Notes: generated by a model not told the origin, from the letters alone. A DNA stretch of 64,000 nucleotides from Pseudonocardia hierapolitana (GCF_007994075.1 NZ_VIWU01000001.1:5890001-5954000); one strand, 5' to 3'; shown: positions 24,489 through 32,765, counted from the first letter of the stretch. A program made the numbers and translations.

Positions 24489-25484
24489 ATGATCACCAGT
24501 CGGGACGTGGCGCGGCTCGCCGGCGTGTCCCAGCCGACGGTGTCCCGTGCACTGCGCGACGACCCCAAGGTCTCCGAGGCCACCAAGCAGCGGGTGCGCG
24601 AGGCGGCCCTCGCGCTCGGCTACGCCCCCAACGCGATCGGCCGCGCGCTGTCCGTGGGCCGGTCCACGCGCGTCGGGCTCGTCGTCACCGACCTGGAGAA
24701 CCAGTTCTACGCGCACGTCATCGCGCCCATGCACCACGAGCTGGAACGGCTGGGCTACGAGCTGGTGCTGATCACCGAGTCGTCGGAGTCGGCGCCGGTG
24801 GCCGAGCACGTCACCGCCCACGGGCTGTGCGGGGTCGTCCTCGCGACCACCACCGTGGAGTCGATCGTGCCGGTCCGGCTGCGGGACCGGGGCGTGCCGT
24901 TCGTCTACTTCAACCGCACCTCGCAGAGCGTGCAGGCTGACTCGGTCACCGTCGACCCCGAGAACGGGGTCCGCGAGCTCCTGCGGGACGCGATCGGCAA
25001 GGGACACCGGCGGATCGGGGCGATCTTCGGCCCGCGCAACACCAGCACCGGTGAGCAGCGCGAGAACACCGTGCGCGCGGTGCTCGACGAGCACGGGCTC
25101 GCGCTCGCGCACCGCGACGTCCGGCACGGTCCGTTCGACTTCCGCACCGGCGACGAGGGCCTGCGGGAGCTGCTCGACCGAGCCGACCCGCCCACGCTCG
25201 TGCTGTGCGGCAACGACGTGGTGGCCCTCGGCGCGCTCAACGCCGCGGCCGAGCTCGGCGTGGGCGTGCCCGACGACGTCTCGATCGCCGGATTCGACGA
25301 CCTCCCCACGTCGCGCTGGGCACTGATCCGGCTGAGCACCGTGGCCTACGACCTCGACGAGATGTCGCGGGAGGCGGCCCGGCTGATCGTCGCGCGGGTG
25401 GAGCAGCCCGACGCGCCGCAGGCGCAGCCGGTCTACCCCACGCGCTACGTCGCACGCGCGACGATCGCGGCCCCGCGGGCCTGA
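24489..25484 (+). CDS. LacI-family transcriptional regulator
   Basis: A 331-residue LacI/GalR regulator. The N-terminal helix-turn-helix is DVARLAGVSQPTVSRALRD. The hinge region NAIGRALSVGRSTRVGLVV leads to a periplasmic-binding-protein-like effector domain with CGNDVVALGALNAAAELG and IAGFDDLPTSRW. GGGGGGAGGA eight bases upstream supports the ATG. It diverges from the dehydrogenase 2 operon and most likely binds the GCATACG-type sites A to D to repress the island until the imported substrate or a metabolite is present. The mechanism is inferred from family and site distribution. Confidence 0.93.
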   Translation: MITSRDVARLAGVSQPTVSRALRDDPKVSEATKQRVREAALALGYAPNAIGRALSVGRSTRVGLVVTDLENQFYAHVIAPMHHELERLGYELVLITESSESAPVAEHVTAHGLCGVVLATTTVESIVPVRLRDRGVPFVYFNRTSQSVQADSVTVDPENGVRELLRDAIGKGHRRIGAIFGPRNTSTGEQRENTVRAVLDEHGLALAHRDVRHGPFDFRTGDEGLRELLDRADPPTLVLCGNDVVALGALNAAAELGVGVPDDVSIAGFDDLPTSRWALIRLSTVAYDLDEMSREAARLIVARVEQPDAPQAQPVYPTRYVARATIAAPRA

Positions 25485-25513
25485 TCTCCCCCTCTGGTGG
25501 GTCCGGCACCCTC

Positions 25514-25542
25514 TTGTGCCGTGCTGTGCATACGCATACAGT
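25514..25542 (+). promoter_or_regulatory. Promoter with LacI-type operator (site D)
   Basis: TTGTGC (25514-25519) and TACAGT (25537-25542) are 17 bases apart. The operator GTGCATACGCATACA (25526-25540) fills the spacer and enters the -10. Its reverse complement is identical over 15 bases to site A at 14105-14119. Confidence 0.7.
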
Positions 25543-25576
25543 CGGCTCGACGCCCGACGAGGAGAGGACAAGGGAC

Positions 25577-26575
25577 ATGCCGCTCGACCCGGTCGCGTAC
25601 CGGCCCTACGAGGACCCGGACGACTTCATCCGGGAGGTGACCGACCGGATCTGGGTGCAGCGCGACATCTCCTACATCGTCGACAACTACGAGCCGGACT
25701 CGATCGTCCACGGCGGGCTCGGCACGGTGGTCGGGCGCGACGGCGTGATCGAGGGCAGCCTCATGCGCATCGCGGGCACCCCGCAGCACGTCGGCCAGGC
25801 CGAGGACGTGGTGTGGGAGGCGCGCGGCGACGACGCCTTCCTGTCCTCGCACCTGGTGTTCTCCAGCGACGAGAACATCGTCGACGGGCGCGTGCGCCGC
25901 ATCCGCAAGCGGACCGTCGCCAACTGCCTCTACCGCCGCGGCCGCATGGTCGAGGAGTGGGTGGTGCGCGACGAGCTCGCCGACTGCCTGCAGCGCGGCC
26001 TCGACCCCGACGAGGTGGCGCGCGGCATGCGCTTCCGCGGCTACGAGGGCTCGATGACCAAGCCGGCGCCGTCCGACGTGCTCACCGCGGGCGACAGCGG
26101 CCCGCGCCCGGACGACTTCCGCCCCGAGTGCGAGATGGTGCTGGAGTTCCTCGACGAGGTGTGGAACCAGCGGCGGCTGCACAAGGTGCCGCAGTACATG
26201 GAGCGGGACCTGTTCCTGCACACCATCGGCGACACCACGGTCGTGCGTCCCGACGGCTACCAGCGCGACCTGCTCTCGCTCGTCGCCCCGTTCCCGGACG
26301 GGCGCTTTGCCGTGCGCGACGTCCAGACCAACTCCGCCGAGCGCTACGCAGGCCTGCGCATCGCCGTGCTGTGGACCATGCACGGCACCTACCACGGCAC
26401 GGCCGACTTCGGCCCCCTGACGAACGCCCCGGTCGACCTGCTGGGTGTCTCGCAGTTCCTCGTGCAGCGCGGGCGCATCGTCCGCGAGGTGCGGGTCTAC
26501 GACGAGATCGCGCTGCGCGCGCAGATCAACGCGACCCGGGGCGACGGCGAGTTCACCGAGACCAACATCTACTGA
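25577..26575 (+). CDS. Tandem SnoaL-like (NTF2-fold) protein
   Basis: A 332-residue protein that appears to be two NTF2/SnoaL-like domains in tandem. The first runs over residues 1-150 (IWVQRDISYIVDNYEPDSIVHGG, with a second-half RRGRMVEEWVVRDE). The second covers residues 170-332 (FLDEVWNQRRLHKVPQYMERD, ending LVQRGRIVREVRVYDEIA). The two halves share the helix-cone-sheet landmarks. SnoaL-type proteins are cyclases, isomerases, dehydratases or epoxide hydrolases; no specific reaction can be stated. It is the first gene after LacI site D and lies nine bases before the bicupin gene, so both should be co-regulated with the dehydrogenases. Confidence 0.78.
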   Translation: MPLDPVAYRPYEDPDDFIREVTDRIWVQRDISYIVDNYEPDSIVHGGLGTVVGRDGVIEGSLMRIAGTPQHVGQAEDVVWEARGDDAFLSSHLVFSSDENIVDGRVRRIRKRTVANCLYRRGRMVEEWVVRDELADCLQRGLDPDEVARGMRFRGYEGSMTKPAPSDVLTAGDSGPRPDDFRPECEMVLEFLDEVWNQRRLHKVPQYMERDLFLHTIGDTTVVRPDGYQRDLLSLVAPFPDGRFAVRDVQTNSAERYAGLRIAVLWTMHGTYHGTADFGPLTNAPVDLLGVSQFLVQRGRIVREVRVYDEIALRAQINATRGDGEFTETNIY

Positions 26576-26584
26576 GGGAAGATC

Positions 26585-27751
26585 ATGACCGACACCGTGG
26601 TCCCGCCCGGCGAGGTCGCCCGCCGGACGATCCGCCGCACCGACTGGGTCCCGTGCAAGGCCGCGTTCATCGACTGCCGCACGCCCGGCTCGGACCGCAA
26701 GGACAACTACTCCTTCATCGGCGCAGGCGTCTCGCAGAACGCCGACCAGTTCGTCAACCTCATCGAGCCGCACGGGTTCAACCTGGGTGCCGCCGGCATG
26801 CCGAACGGCACCACCAACAGCCTGCACCTGCACTTCACCGCCGAGGTGTTCATCAACTTCGGCGGCGACTACCAGCTGCGCTGGGGCGCGGACGGTCGGC
26901 AGGGCGAGTACCGCAGCGTCGACGGCGACGTGATCTCGGTGCCCACCTGGATCTTCCGCGGCTTCACCAACGTCGGCGACGACGAGGGCATCCTGCTCAC
27001 CGTGCTCGGCCGCGACGACACCGGCGGCATCATCTGGGGCCCCGAGGTGCTGCGCGAGGCCGCGGGCCACGGCCTGTACCTCACCGCCGAGAACCAGCTG
27101 ATCGACACGGTGCAGGGGCAGCAGGTGCCACCCGGCGCGCAGCTGATCGAGCCGATGCCGCAGGAGGAGATCGACCGCCTCGACGTCTTCACCACGGCGC
27201 AGTTCCGCGGCCGCGTGACGACCGCCGCCGACCGGGAGTGGACCGCCGAGCCGTTCCTGTGCTCCGGGCTGGCCGGCGGCGGTGCCGAGCTGTCGCTGGT
27301 GATCGGCTACGGGATCAGCGAGAGCCGCCGCGCCGTGCCGCGGCTGCACGAGCCCCACGGGTTCTCGCTGGCCTGGTTGCGCGCGACGCCCGGCGAGGGC
27401 GTGCTGCGGCACCGCCACGACGCCACCCAGGTCATCACGGCCAAGGCCGGCCGCTGGGCGGTGCGCCTCAACACCGGCGCGGACGAGCAGACCGTCGAGC
27501 TCGGCCCGCTCGACACGCTGTCGGTGCCCGCCGGCGCGTGGCGATCCTTCGAGCTGCTGCACACCGACGGTGGCCGGGCGGCCGACCCGGGCACCGGCGA
27601 GCTGCTCGTCGTCACCGGCGGCGACGGGCGGACGCTGCTCGAGTGGGCACCGGACGTCGTCGCGGCGGCCCGCCGCAACGGCCGGGTCCTCGACCCGAAC
27701 GGCTACCTGGCCCCCGCCGCCGTGCTGGCCTCCGCCACGGAGGACGACTGA
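26585..27751 (+). CDS. Bicupin protein
   Basis: A 388-residue protein with two cupin barrels. The N-terminal metal site is in NSLHLHFTAEVFINFGG (two His and a Glu), and the C-terminal site in GVLRHRHDATQVITAKAG. Bicupins include oxalate decarboxylases, ring-cleavage dioxygenases and sugar isomerases. The ligand pattern suggests a mononuclear metal enzyme acting on a sugar-acid or similar compound (inference). A long tryptophan-containing N-terminal stretch (RRTDWVPCKAAFIDCR) is not part of the core. It is co-transcribed with the SnoaL-like gene and under LacI site D. Confidence 0.82.
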   Translation: MTDTVVPPGEVARRTIRRTDWVPCKAAFIDCRTPGSDRKDNYSFIGAGVSQNADQFVNLIEPHGFNLGAAGMPNGTTNSLHLHFTAEVFINFGGDYQLRWGADGRQGEYRSVDGDVISVPTWIFRGFTNVGDDEGILLTVLGRDDTGGIIWGPEVLREAAGHGLYLTAENQLIDTVQGQQVPPGAQLIEPMPQEEIDRLDVFTTAQFRGRVTTAADREWTAEPFLCSGLAGGGAELSLVIGYGISESRRAVPRLHEPHGFSLAWLRATPGEGVLRHRHDATQVITAKAGRWAVRLNTGADEQTVELGPLDTLSVPAGAWRSFELLHTDGGRAADPGTGELLVVTGGDGRTLLEWAPDVVAAARRNGRVLDPNGYLAPAAVLASATEDD

Positions 27752-27820
27752 CGGCAACAACGCCGCTCGTCCGCGCCCGACGGTCATGCCCCGGCCCCAG
27801 GTCCGAGCAGCACGTCACCG

Positions 27821-28078
27821 CACCACCCGGAGCAGCACCGTGCGGCTCGGGGCGATCAGCATCGTGTGATCGGTATGAGGAGTACATCGCGGCGCTTGCG
27901 GGAGCCTTGATGTGCTCCTCGAACGGTTGCGGGGTGTGATCCGGGTGGGCAGTCGTGGCTGCACCACCCGGAGCGGCACCGTGCTGCTCGGGATGATCCG
28001 CGCGGTGTGATCGGTGCGAGGCGCACAGCATGATGCTTCCGGGAGCATTGACGTGCTGGTCGGGTGATCACGGCGTCG
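27821..28078. repeat. Diverged direct repeat pair in a 430-base gene-free gap
   Basis: Two related units start with CACCACCCGGAGC at 27821 and 27962, 141 bases apart. They align over about 95-115 bases at roughly three quarters identity by eye. Each contains GTGTGATCGG and a CGGGAGC segment. Open frames through them repeat the same short peptide but show no known motif, so the gap 27752-28181 is treated as non-coding. A fragment with the GTGATCGG...GGTGCGAG...CACAGC pattern recurs near 32714-32750. Confidence 0.6.
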
Positions 28079-28181
28079 TGATCGGGGCCAGCAGCGGTCC
28101 GAGCCCGGACGGGCGGGCATTCGTACGCGTCCATCGGACGAGGGTGCTGTTCGTACGGCGAGGGTCGGGAGAGGAGCGGGT

Positions 28182-29075
28182 GTGGTCACCGTCGCGGCGT
28201 GTCAGATCCCGGTGCGCATCGGCGCCGGGGACCACGATCCGTTGGTCGCGGCCGTCCGCGAGGCGGCGGGGCGCGGAGCGCAGTTGATCGTGCTGCCCGA
28301 GCTCGCCGTGTGCGGGTACGTCTTCCGCGACGCCGCCGAGGCCCGCGCCGCCGCGCAGGACATGGCCGGGCCGACCGTCGCGCTGCTGCGGGAGCTGTCG
28401 CGCGAGCTGGGGTGCGTGCTCGTCTGCGGGCTCGCCGAGGCGGGGGAGGACGGGGCCGTCCACAACTCCGCCGTGCTCGTCGAGGACGGCGAGGTGCGGC
28501 TGCGCTACCGCAAGGCGCACCTGTGGGACCGGGAGGCGGAGCTGTTCGTGCCCGGCGACGCGCCCCCGCCGGTCGTCGACACCGCGGCCGGCCGGGTGGC
28601 CGTGATGATCTGCTACGACCTGGAGTTCCCCGAGTGGGTGCGGCTCGCCGCGCAGGCCGGCGCGGAGATCGTCGCGGTGCCCGTCAACTGGCCGCTGCTG
28701 CCTCGGCCTGCGGGCGAGCCCGCCCTCGAGGTGATCAAGGCGCAGGCGGCTGCGGGCACCTACCGGGTCCACGTGGTCGTCGCGGACCGGTGCGGCCGCG
28801 AGCGGGGCGTCGACTGGATCGGCGGCAGCCTCGTGTGCGCGAGCACCGGGTACCTGCTCGCCGGCCCGGCGACGCCGGAGGGCGCGGTGGCCGCACCGGC
28901 CGTCCTCATGGCGGAGCTCGACCCGACGGCGGCCCGGGACAAGGCGATCGGCCCCCGCAACGACGCCCTCGGCGACCGCAGGCCGGGGCTCTACGCCGAG
29001 CAGCCGCCGGCGAACTTCACCCCTGAGCGGCTGACCCAAGACGCCTGCCGGTGCGGGCGTGGCGCGGGGCGGTAG
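28182..29075 (+). CDS. Carbon-nitrogen hydrolase (nitrilase superfamily amidase)
   Basis: A 297-residue nitrilase-superfamily hydrolase. The catalytic triad is seen as Glu in LIVLPELAVCGY, Lys in RYRKAHLWDREAELF and Cys in AVMICYDLEFPE. The superfamily hydrolyses amides or nitriles; the sequence resembles the aliphatic amidase/carbamoylase group. It is preceded by a GAGAGGAG ribosome binding site. It lies at the end of the island, just before the conserved zinc-ribbon gene, and no LacI-type site is near it, so membership of the regulon is doubtful. Confidence 0.9.
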   Translation: MVTVAACQIPVRIGAGDHDPLVAAVREAAGRGAQLIVLPELAVCGYVFRDAAEARAAAQDMAGPTVALLRELSRELGCVLVCGLAEAGEDGAVHNSAVLVEDGEVRLRYRKAHLWDREAELFVPGDAPPPVVDTAAGRVAVMICYDLEFPEWVRLAAQAGAEIVAVPVNWPLLPRPAGEPALEVIKAQAAAGTYRVHVVVADRCGRERGVDWIGGSLVCASTGYLLAGPATPEGAVAAPAVLMAELDPTAARDKAIGPRNDALGDRRPGLYAEQPPANFTPERLTQDACRCGRGAGR

Positions 29076-29111
29076 CGTCGGGGTCCGCATTCGCTCGGAA
29101 GGACCTACCTC

Positions 29112-29849
29112 GTGAAAGCCGACCCCGCCGTCCAGCGCCGGCTGCTCGACCTGGCCGAGGTCGACGCCGAGCTGTCGCGGCTCGCGCACCGCCGCCGCAC
29201 CCTGCCCGAGCACGCCGAGCTCACCGCCGCCGAGGCCGCGGTGCGGGAGGCCAAGGACAAGCTGGTGGAGGTCGAGACCGCCGCGGGTGACCTCGACCGG
29301 GACATCCGCCGCCTCGAACGTGACGTCGACGGGGTGCGGACCCGCACCGATCGCGACAACAAGCTGCTCGCCGGGGCCGGGATCAGTGCGAAGCAGGCCG
29401 CGGACCTGCAGCACGAGCTGGAGACCCTCGCGCGCAGGCAGGCCGTGCTCGAGGACGAGCAGCTGGAGATCATGGAGCAGCGTGAGGCGGTGGGCGCGGA
29501 CGTGGAGCACTCGCGCGTCGTGCTGGCCACCGCCGAGCAGGAGCTCGCCGCCGTCACAGAGCGCCGCGACACCGCCCTCCTGGACATCGACACCGCCGAG
29601 GCCGGCCGGCGCCGCGCCCGCGACGAGGTCGTTGCCACCCTTCCGGCCGACCTGCTCGCCGCCTACGAGCGGCGCCGCGGGCAGCGCGGGGTGGGTGCGG
29701 CGGCCTTGATCGCGCGGCGCTGCCAGGCCTGCCGGCTGGAGCTGGACCGCACGGCGATCTCCGAGCTGAAGGCCGCGCCCGCCGACGACCTGGTCCATTG
29801 CGAGGAATGCGGCGTGATCCTCGTGCGCACCGAGGGCTCCGGACTGTGA
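29112..29849 (+). CDS. C4-type zinc-ribbon coiled-coil protein (Rv2229c type)
   Basis: A 245-residue protein. The first 170 or so residues form a long antiparallel coiled coil of heptad-rich, Glu/Arg/Ala-rich sequence. The C-terminal zinc ribbon has two Cys pairs (CQACRLEL and CEECGVIL). Members are conserved in actinobacteria directly upstream of RNase HI genes; the function is undetermined (nucleic-acid or ribosome association has been suggested from the fold). GTG 29112 has GGAAGGA eight bases upstream. In M. tuberculosis the order is Rv2230c-Rv2229c-Rv2228c. Here the Nif3-like gene is displaced 15 kb upstream by the catabolic island. Confidence 0.9.
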   Translation: MKADPAVQRRLLDLAEVDAELSRLAHRRRTLPEHAELTAAEAAVREAKDKLVEVETAAGDLDRDIRRLERDVDGVRTRTDRDNKLLAGAGISAKQAADLQHELETLARRQAVLEDEQLEIMEQREAVGADVEHSRVVLATAEQELAAVTERRDTALLDIDTAEAGRRRARDEVVATLPADLLAAYERRRGQRGVGAAALIARRCQACRLELDRTAISELKAAPADDLVHCEECGVILVRTEGSGL

Positions 29850-29859
29850 AGGTCGCGCT

Positions 29860-30273
29860 GTGAAGGTCGTCGTCGAGGCCGACGGCGGCTCCCGCGGCAA
29901 TCCGGGTCCCGCCGGTTACGGCGCGGTCGTGCTGGACCCCGACACCGACGAGGTGCTCGTCGAGCGGGCCGAGGGCCTCGGTATCACCACCAACAACGTG
30001 GCCGAGTACCAGGGTCTGATCGCCGGGCTGCGCGCCGCCCGGGAGCTGGGCGCCACCGAGGTCGACGTCCGGATGGACTCGAAGCTCGTGGTCGAGCAGA
30101 TGAGCGGCCGCTGGAAGATCAAGCACCCCGCCATGCGGCCGCTCGCGCAGGAGGCGGCCCAGCTCGCCCGTGAGATCGGCTCCGTGCGATACGAGTGGGT
30201 CCCGCGGCTGCGCAACTCCCGTGCCGACGCGCTCGCCAACCAGGCGATGGACGCGCAGGCCTCCGCCCAGTGA
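29860..30273 (+). CDS. Ribonuclease HI family protein
   Basis: A 137-residue RNase HI domain. The catalytic carboxylates are Asp in VEADGGSRGNPGPAG, Glu in NNVAEYQGLI, Asp in VRMDSKLVVEQM and the C-terminal Asp in NSRADALANQAMD, with the WKIKHPAMRPL handle typical of the actinobacterial type. It degrades the RNA strand of RNA/DNA hybrids. In M. tuberculosis the homologue Rv2228c carries a phosphatase domain in the same polypeptide. Here the phosphatase is a separate, overlapping gene in another frame. Confidence 0.92.
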   Translation: MKVVVEADGGSRGNPGPAGYGAVVLDPDTDEVLVERAEGLGITTNNVAEYQGLIAGLRAARELGATEVDVRMDSKLVVEQMSGRWKIKHPAMRPLAQEAAQLAREIGSVRYEWVPRLRNSRADALANQAMDAQASAQ

Positions 30274-30941
30274 CGGCGTCCGGCGGCGTCGCCTCCTGGA
30301 CGGGGCAGGTCGGCACACCGACCCGGCTGCTCCTGCTGCGCCACGGGCAGACGGAACTCTCGGTGCAGCGGCGCTACTCCGGCCACGGCGATCCCGACCT
30401 CACCCCGCTCGGCCACGCGCAGGCGGCCGGTGCGGCCGCGCGGCTCGCGGGCGTCCCGAAGATCGCCGCCGTGCTCACCTCCCCGCTGCGGCGGGCCCAC
30501 CGGACCGCGGAGGCGGTGGCCGCCGCGACGGGTGCGCCGCTCGTCGTCCGGCAGCGGCTGATCGAGACCGACTTCGGCAAGTGGGAGGGCCTCACCTTCG
30601 CCGAGGCCCGGGCCCGTGACCCGCAGCTGCACGGCGAGTGGCTCGGCTCCGAGGAGGTCGCCCCGCCCGACGGGGAGAGCTTCGCGGCGGTGGGCCGACG
30701 GGTGGCGGCGGAGCTCGCCGACCTCCTGCGGGAGTACCCGGGCGCCACGCTCGTGCTGGTCTCGCACGTCACGCCCATCAAGATGTTGCTGCGCGACGCG
30801 TTGCAGGGCGGCCCCGGCGTGCTGTACCGGCTGCACCTGGACCTCGCGTCGCTCTCGATCGTCGACTTCTACCCGGACGGCGGTGCGAGCGTGCGGCTCG
30901 TGAACGACACGGGCCACCACCCCGGGCAACCAGACGAGTGA
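30270..30941 (+). CDS. Histidine phosphatase family protein (C-terminal partner of RNase HI)
   Basis: A 223-residue histidine phosphatase. The phosphate-accepting RHG motif is in LLLLRHGQTELS. SPLRRAHRTAEA, ETDFGKWEGLTF and the second catalytic His in LVLVSHVTPIKM complete the set. In mycobacterial Rv2228c the equivalent domain has acid phosphatase/CobC-like activity. GTG 30270 overlaps the RNase HI stop (GTGA), so the two domains are translated as coupled but separate proteins. The frames differ, so this is a true split and not a simple in-frame stop. Confidence 0.9.
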   Translation: MTASGGVASWTGQVGTPTRLLLLRHGQTELSVQRRYSGHGDPDLTPLGHAQAAGAAARLAGVPKIAAVLTSPLRRAHRTAEAVAAATGAPLVVRQRLIETDFGKWEGLTFAEARARDPQLHGEWLGSEEVAPPDGESFAAVGRRVAAELADLLREYPGATLVLVSHVTPIKMLLRDALQGGPGVLYRLHLDLASLSIVDFYPDGGASVRLVNDTGHHPGQPDE

Positions 30942-31180
30942 GTCCTGACTCGCGGACGCGGGAGCGGTTCCCGGGTACGGGAGGCGGGGCGACTGCCTGA
31001 TGGTCTCCGCGGACCGATCAGCACCGGGCGCGGATCATGATCGTTCCGACCCGGCGTCGAGCGCCCCGCCGAGGGCCGTCCCGTGCGACTCGGACCGACC
31101 ATGCGGGCTCGATCGTTGCGAGACCACCGTGAGCGTCGTCGGGCGGGCGCTCGGGCGCGGCTCGGACGCTTCTATATCTG

Positions 31181-32268
31181 TCAAGCGGCTGAGGACGCGT
31201 TGCTGCTTGTGGTCGTGATGGTCGCGGTGAGGAAGCGGTAGAGCTCGCGCGCGATGTAGCGCTTGAGGCAGCGTCGGATCTCTCGGGTGGTCTTCCCTTC
31301 GGCGGTGCGGCGGGCGAGGTAGGCCTTGGTCGTGGGGCAGCTGCGCATGCGGACCATCGCGATGGTGTGCAGTGCGCTGTTGAGGGCGCGGTCACCGCCG
31401 CGGTTGAGCCGGTGCCGCTTGATGTGGCCGCTGCTGGCCTCGAGCGGGCTGGCGCCGGCGAGCGCGGCGAAGGCGCCCTCGTTGCGGCAGCGCCCGGGGT
31501 GGGAGAAGCTGATGATCGCTTGGGCGGCGCTGATCGGGCCGATGCCGCGGCGGTCGGTCAGCCCGGGAGCGAGGTCGTCCACGATGCGCTGGAGTTCGCG
31601 GCTGTTGGCCCGTAGTGCGCGGTGAGACCCTCGCAGTGCGAGAGCGAGGCGCCGGATCTCGGCCTGGCGCACGACCTGCTCGCGGCTGGCATCGCGGGCC
31701 GGACGGTGGCGGGCCAGCGCAGCGAGCCTGGTGTCGGTGAGCGTGCCACGGGCGAAGTCACGGTCGCGGTCGTCGCCGCCCAGCAGCAGTGCGCGTAGCC
31801 GGTTGGTCTGAGCGGTCGAGCTGTCGGTGAGCTCGTGGCGGGCGTCCATCAGGATCCGGCGTCCATCAGGATCCGGAGCGCTTCGCGGTCACCATCGGCG
31901 CGCGGGCTCGGGAGCTGGTCGGCGTCAAGCCGCAGCGCGGTGAGCACGGCCAGGTGCGCGTCGATCGCGTCGGACTTTCCCCGACCGCGACGGGCCTTGC
32001 GGTTGGGCTGCTCGCACTCGATCACCATCACACCGGCACCGCTGACTGCGCGCGCTAGTCCGATGCCGTAGCTGCGGGTGCCCTCGATCGCGACGGCGAC
32101 CCGCGACCCGGGAGCGTGATCGCCGATCCAGGCCAGCAGCTCGGCGTAGCCGCGGGAGTCATTGCTGACCTGGCAGGTCGCGACCGGGGCTCCGGTCGGG
32201 AGGGCGATTTCTGCGTCGTGGGTGTCGACACCGACGACGGCGTCGACACGTTCTGCCAACATGGGCAC
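31181..32268 (-). pseudogene. IS110-family transposase, frameshifted by a 17-bp tandem duplication
   Basis: Two frames make one protein. The N-terminal part (32268 to 31849) has the RuvC-like DEDD start VDAVVGVDTHDAEIALP, AVAIEGTRSYGIGLARAV and KARRGRGKSDAIDAHLAV. The C-terminal part (31849 to 31181) has GLTDRRGIGPISAAQAI, the FAALAGASPLEASSG serine region and RHRLNRGGDRALNSALH. The two meet at a tandem repeat of 17 bases. Removing one copy restores the continuous reading ILMDARHELTDSS. GTG 32268, eight bases after AGAAGGA, is the likely start. The transposase is therefore broken unless frameshifting rescues it. Confidence 0.88.
31841..31874. repeat. 17-bp tandem duplication inside the transposase gene
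   Basis: GGCGTCCATCAGGATCC occurs twice back to back (31841-31857 and 31858-31874). The extra 17 bases shift the frame and create the TGA that ends the N-terminal part. Two identical copies suggest a recent slippage event. Confidence 0.92.
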
Positions 32269-32765
32269 GGGCCTGGTCCTTCTGACGGGGAACGGGTCCA
32301 ACAGGCGGCACCGGCCCGGGTGAGGGTCACCACGTGGCACATCTGTGACGGGTCACGCCGTAATCGGCGGACAGGCTTCTGATCAGGCCAACCGGTGAGC
32401 CGGGCCGGTGCCGGCGACCACGACGGAACAAGTCCGAGACAGGGCACGCCGAAGCGGCCAGATCGATCACGAGTCACATCGGGTCACCGGCACCGAGCCT
32501 GACGGTTCTCCACCCAGGAGCACCGCACCGACACACTCACAGATCGATCATGCTCCGGAGGGGGCGCCCGCCCTCGCCACTGCCGCGCGTTCGTGGCTCC
32601 GATCGCGGTCGCCATCACTCGGCCGGTCCTCCAGTTGGTGGATCGTTGTGCCCGGTGCACGGAGGGCTTCCCGGCCGCCGGCGGACTCGGGTTGCTGCAC
32701 CCTGTGATCGGCGGGTCGGTGCGAGCACAGCGGGATCCGGCCGTGTGCGCGCCGCACTGATCACT
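32269..32765. other. Gene-free stretch upstream of the IS110 transposase (possible bridge RNA region)
   Basis: No supported gene is seen. The part next to the transposase start (32269 to about 32520) is where IS110 elements encode the non-coding bridge RNA that picks target and donor DNA. It contains several short complementary GC-rich blocks such as GGTGAGCCGGGCCGGTGCCGG around 32391. The part beyond about 32550 holds scattered repeat fragments. An RNA is inference from family knowledge only. Confidence 0.35.

Larger units (their letters stand above)
31160..32520 (-). mobile_element. IS110-family insertion sequence, inactivated; ends not defined
   Basis: The element contains a broken IS110-type transposase gene (31181-32268) and, upstream of it, a gene-free stretch of about 250 bases where this family encodes its bridge RNA. 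IS110 elements lack terminal inverted repeats, so exact ends cannot be placed by eye. The limits given are approximate. It lies in a gap between the conserved RNase HI/phosphatase pair and the sigma-factor operon, next to other mobile remnants. Confidence 0.6.
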
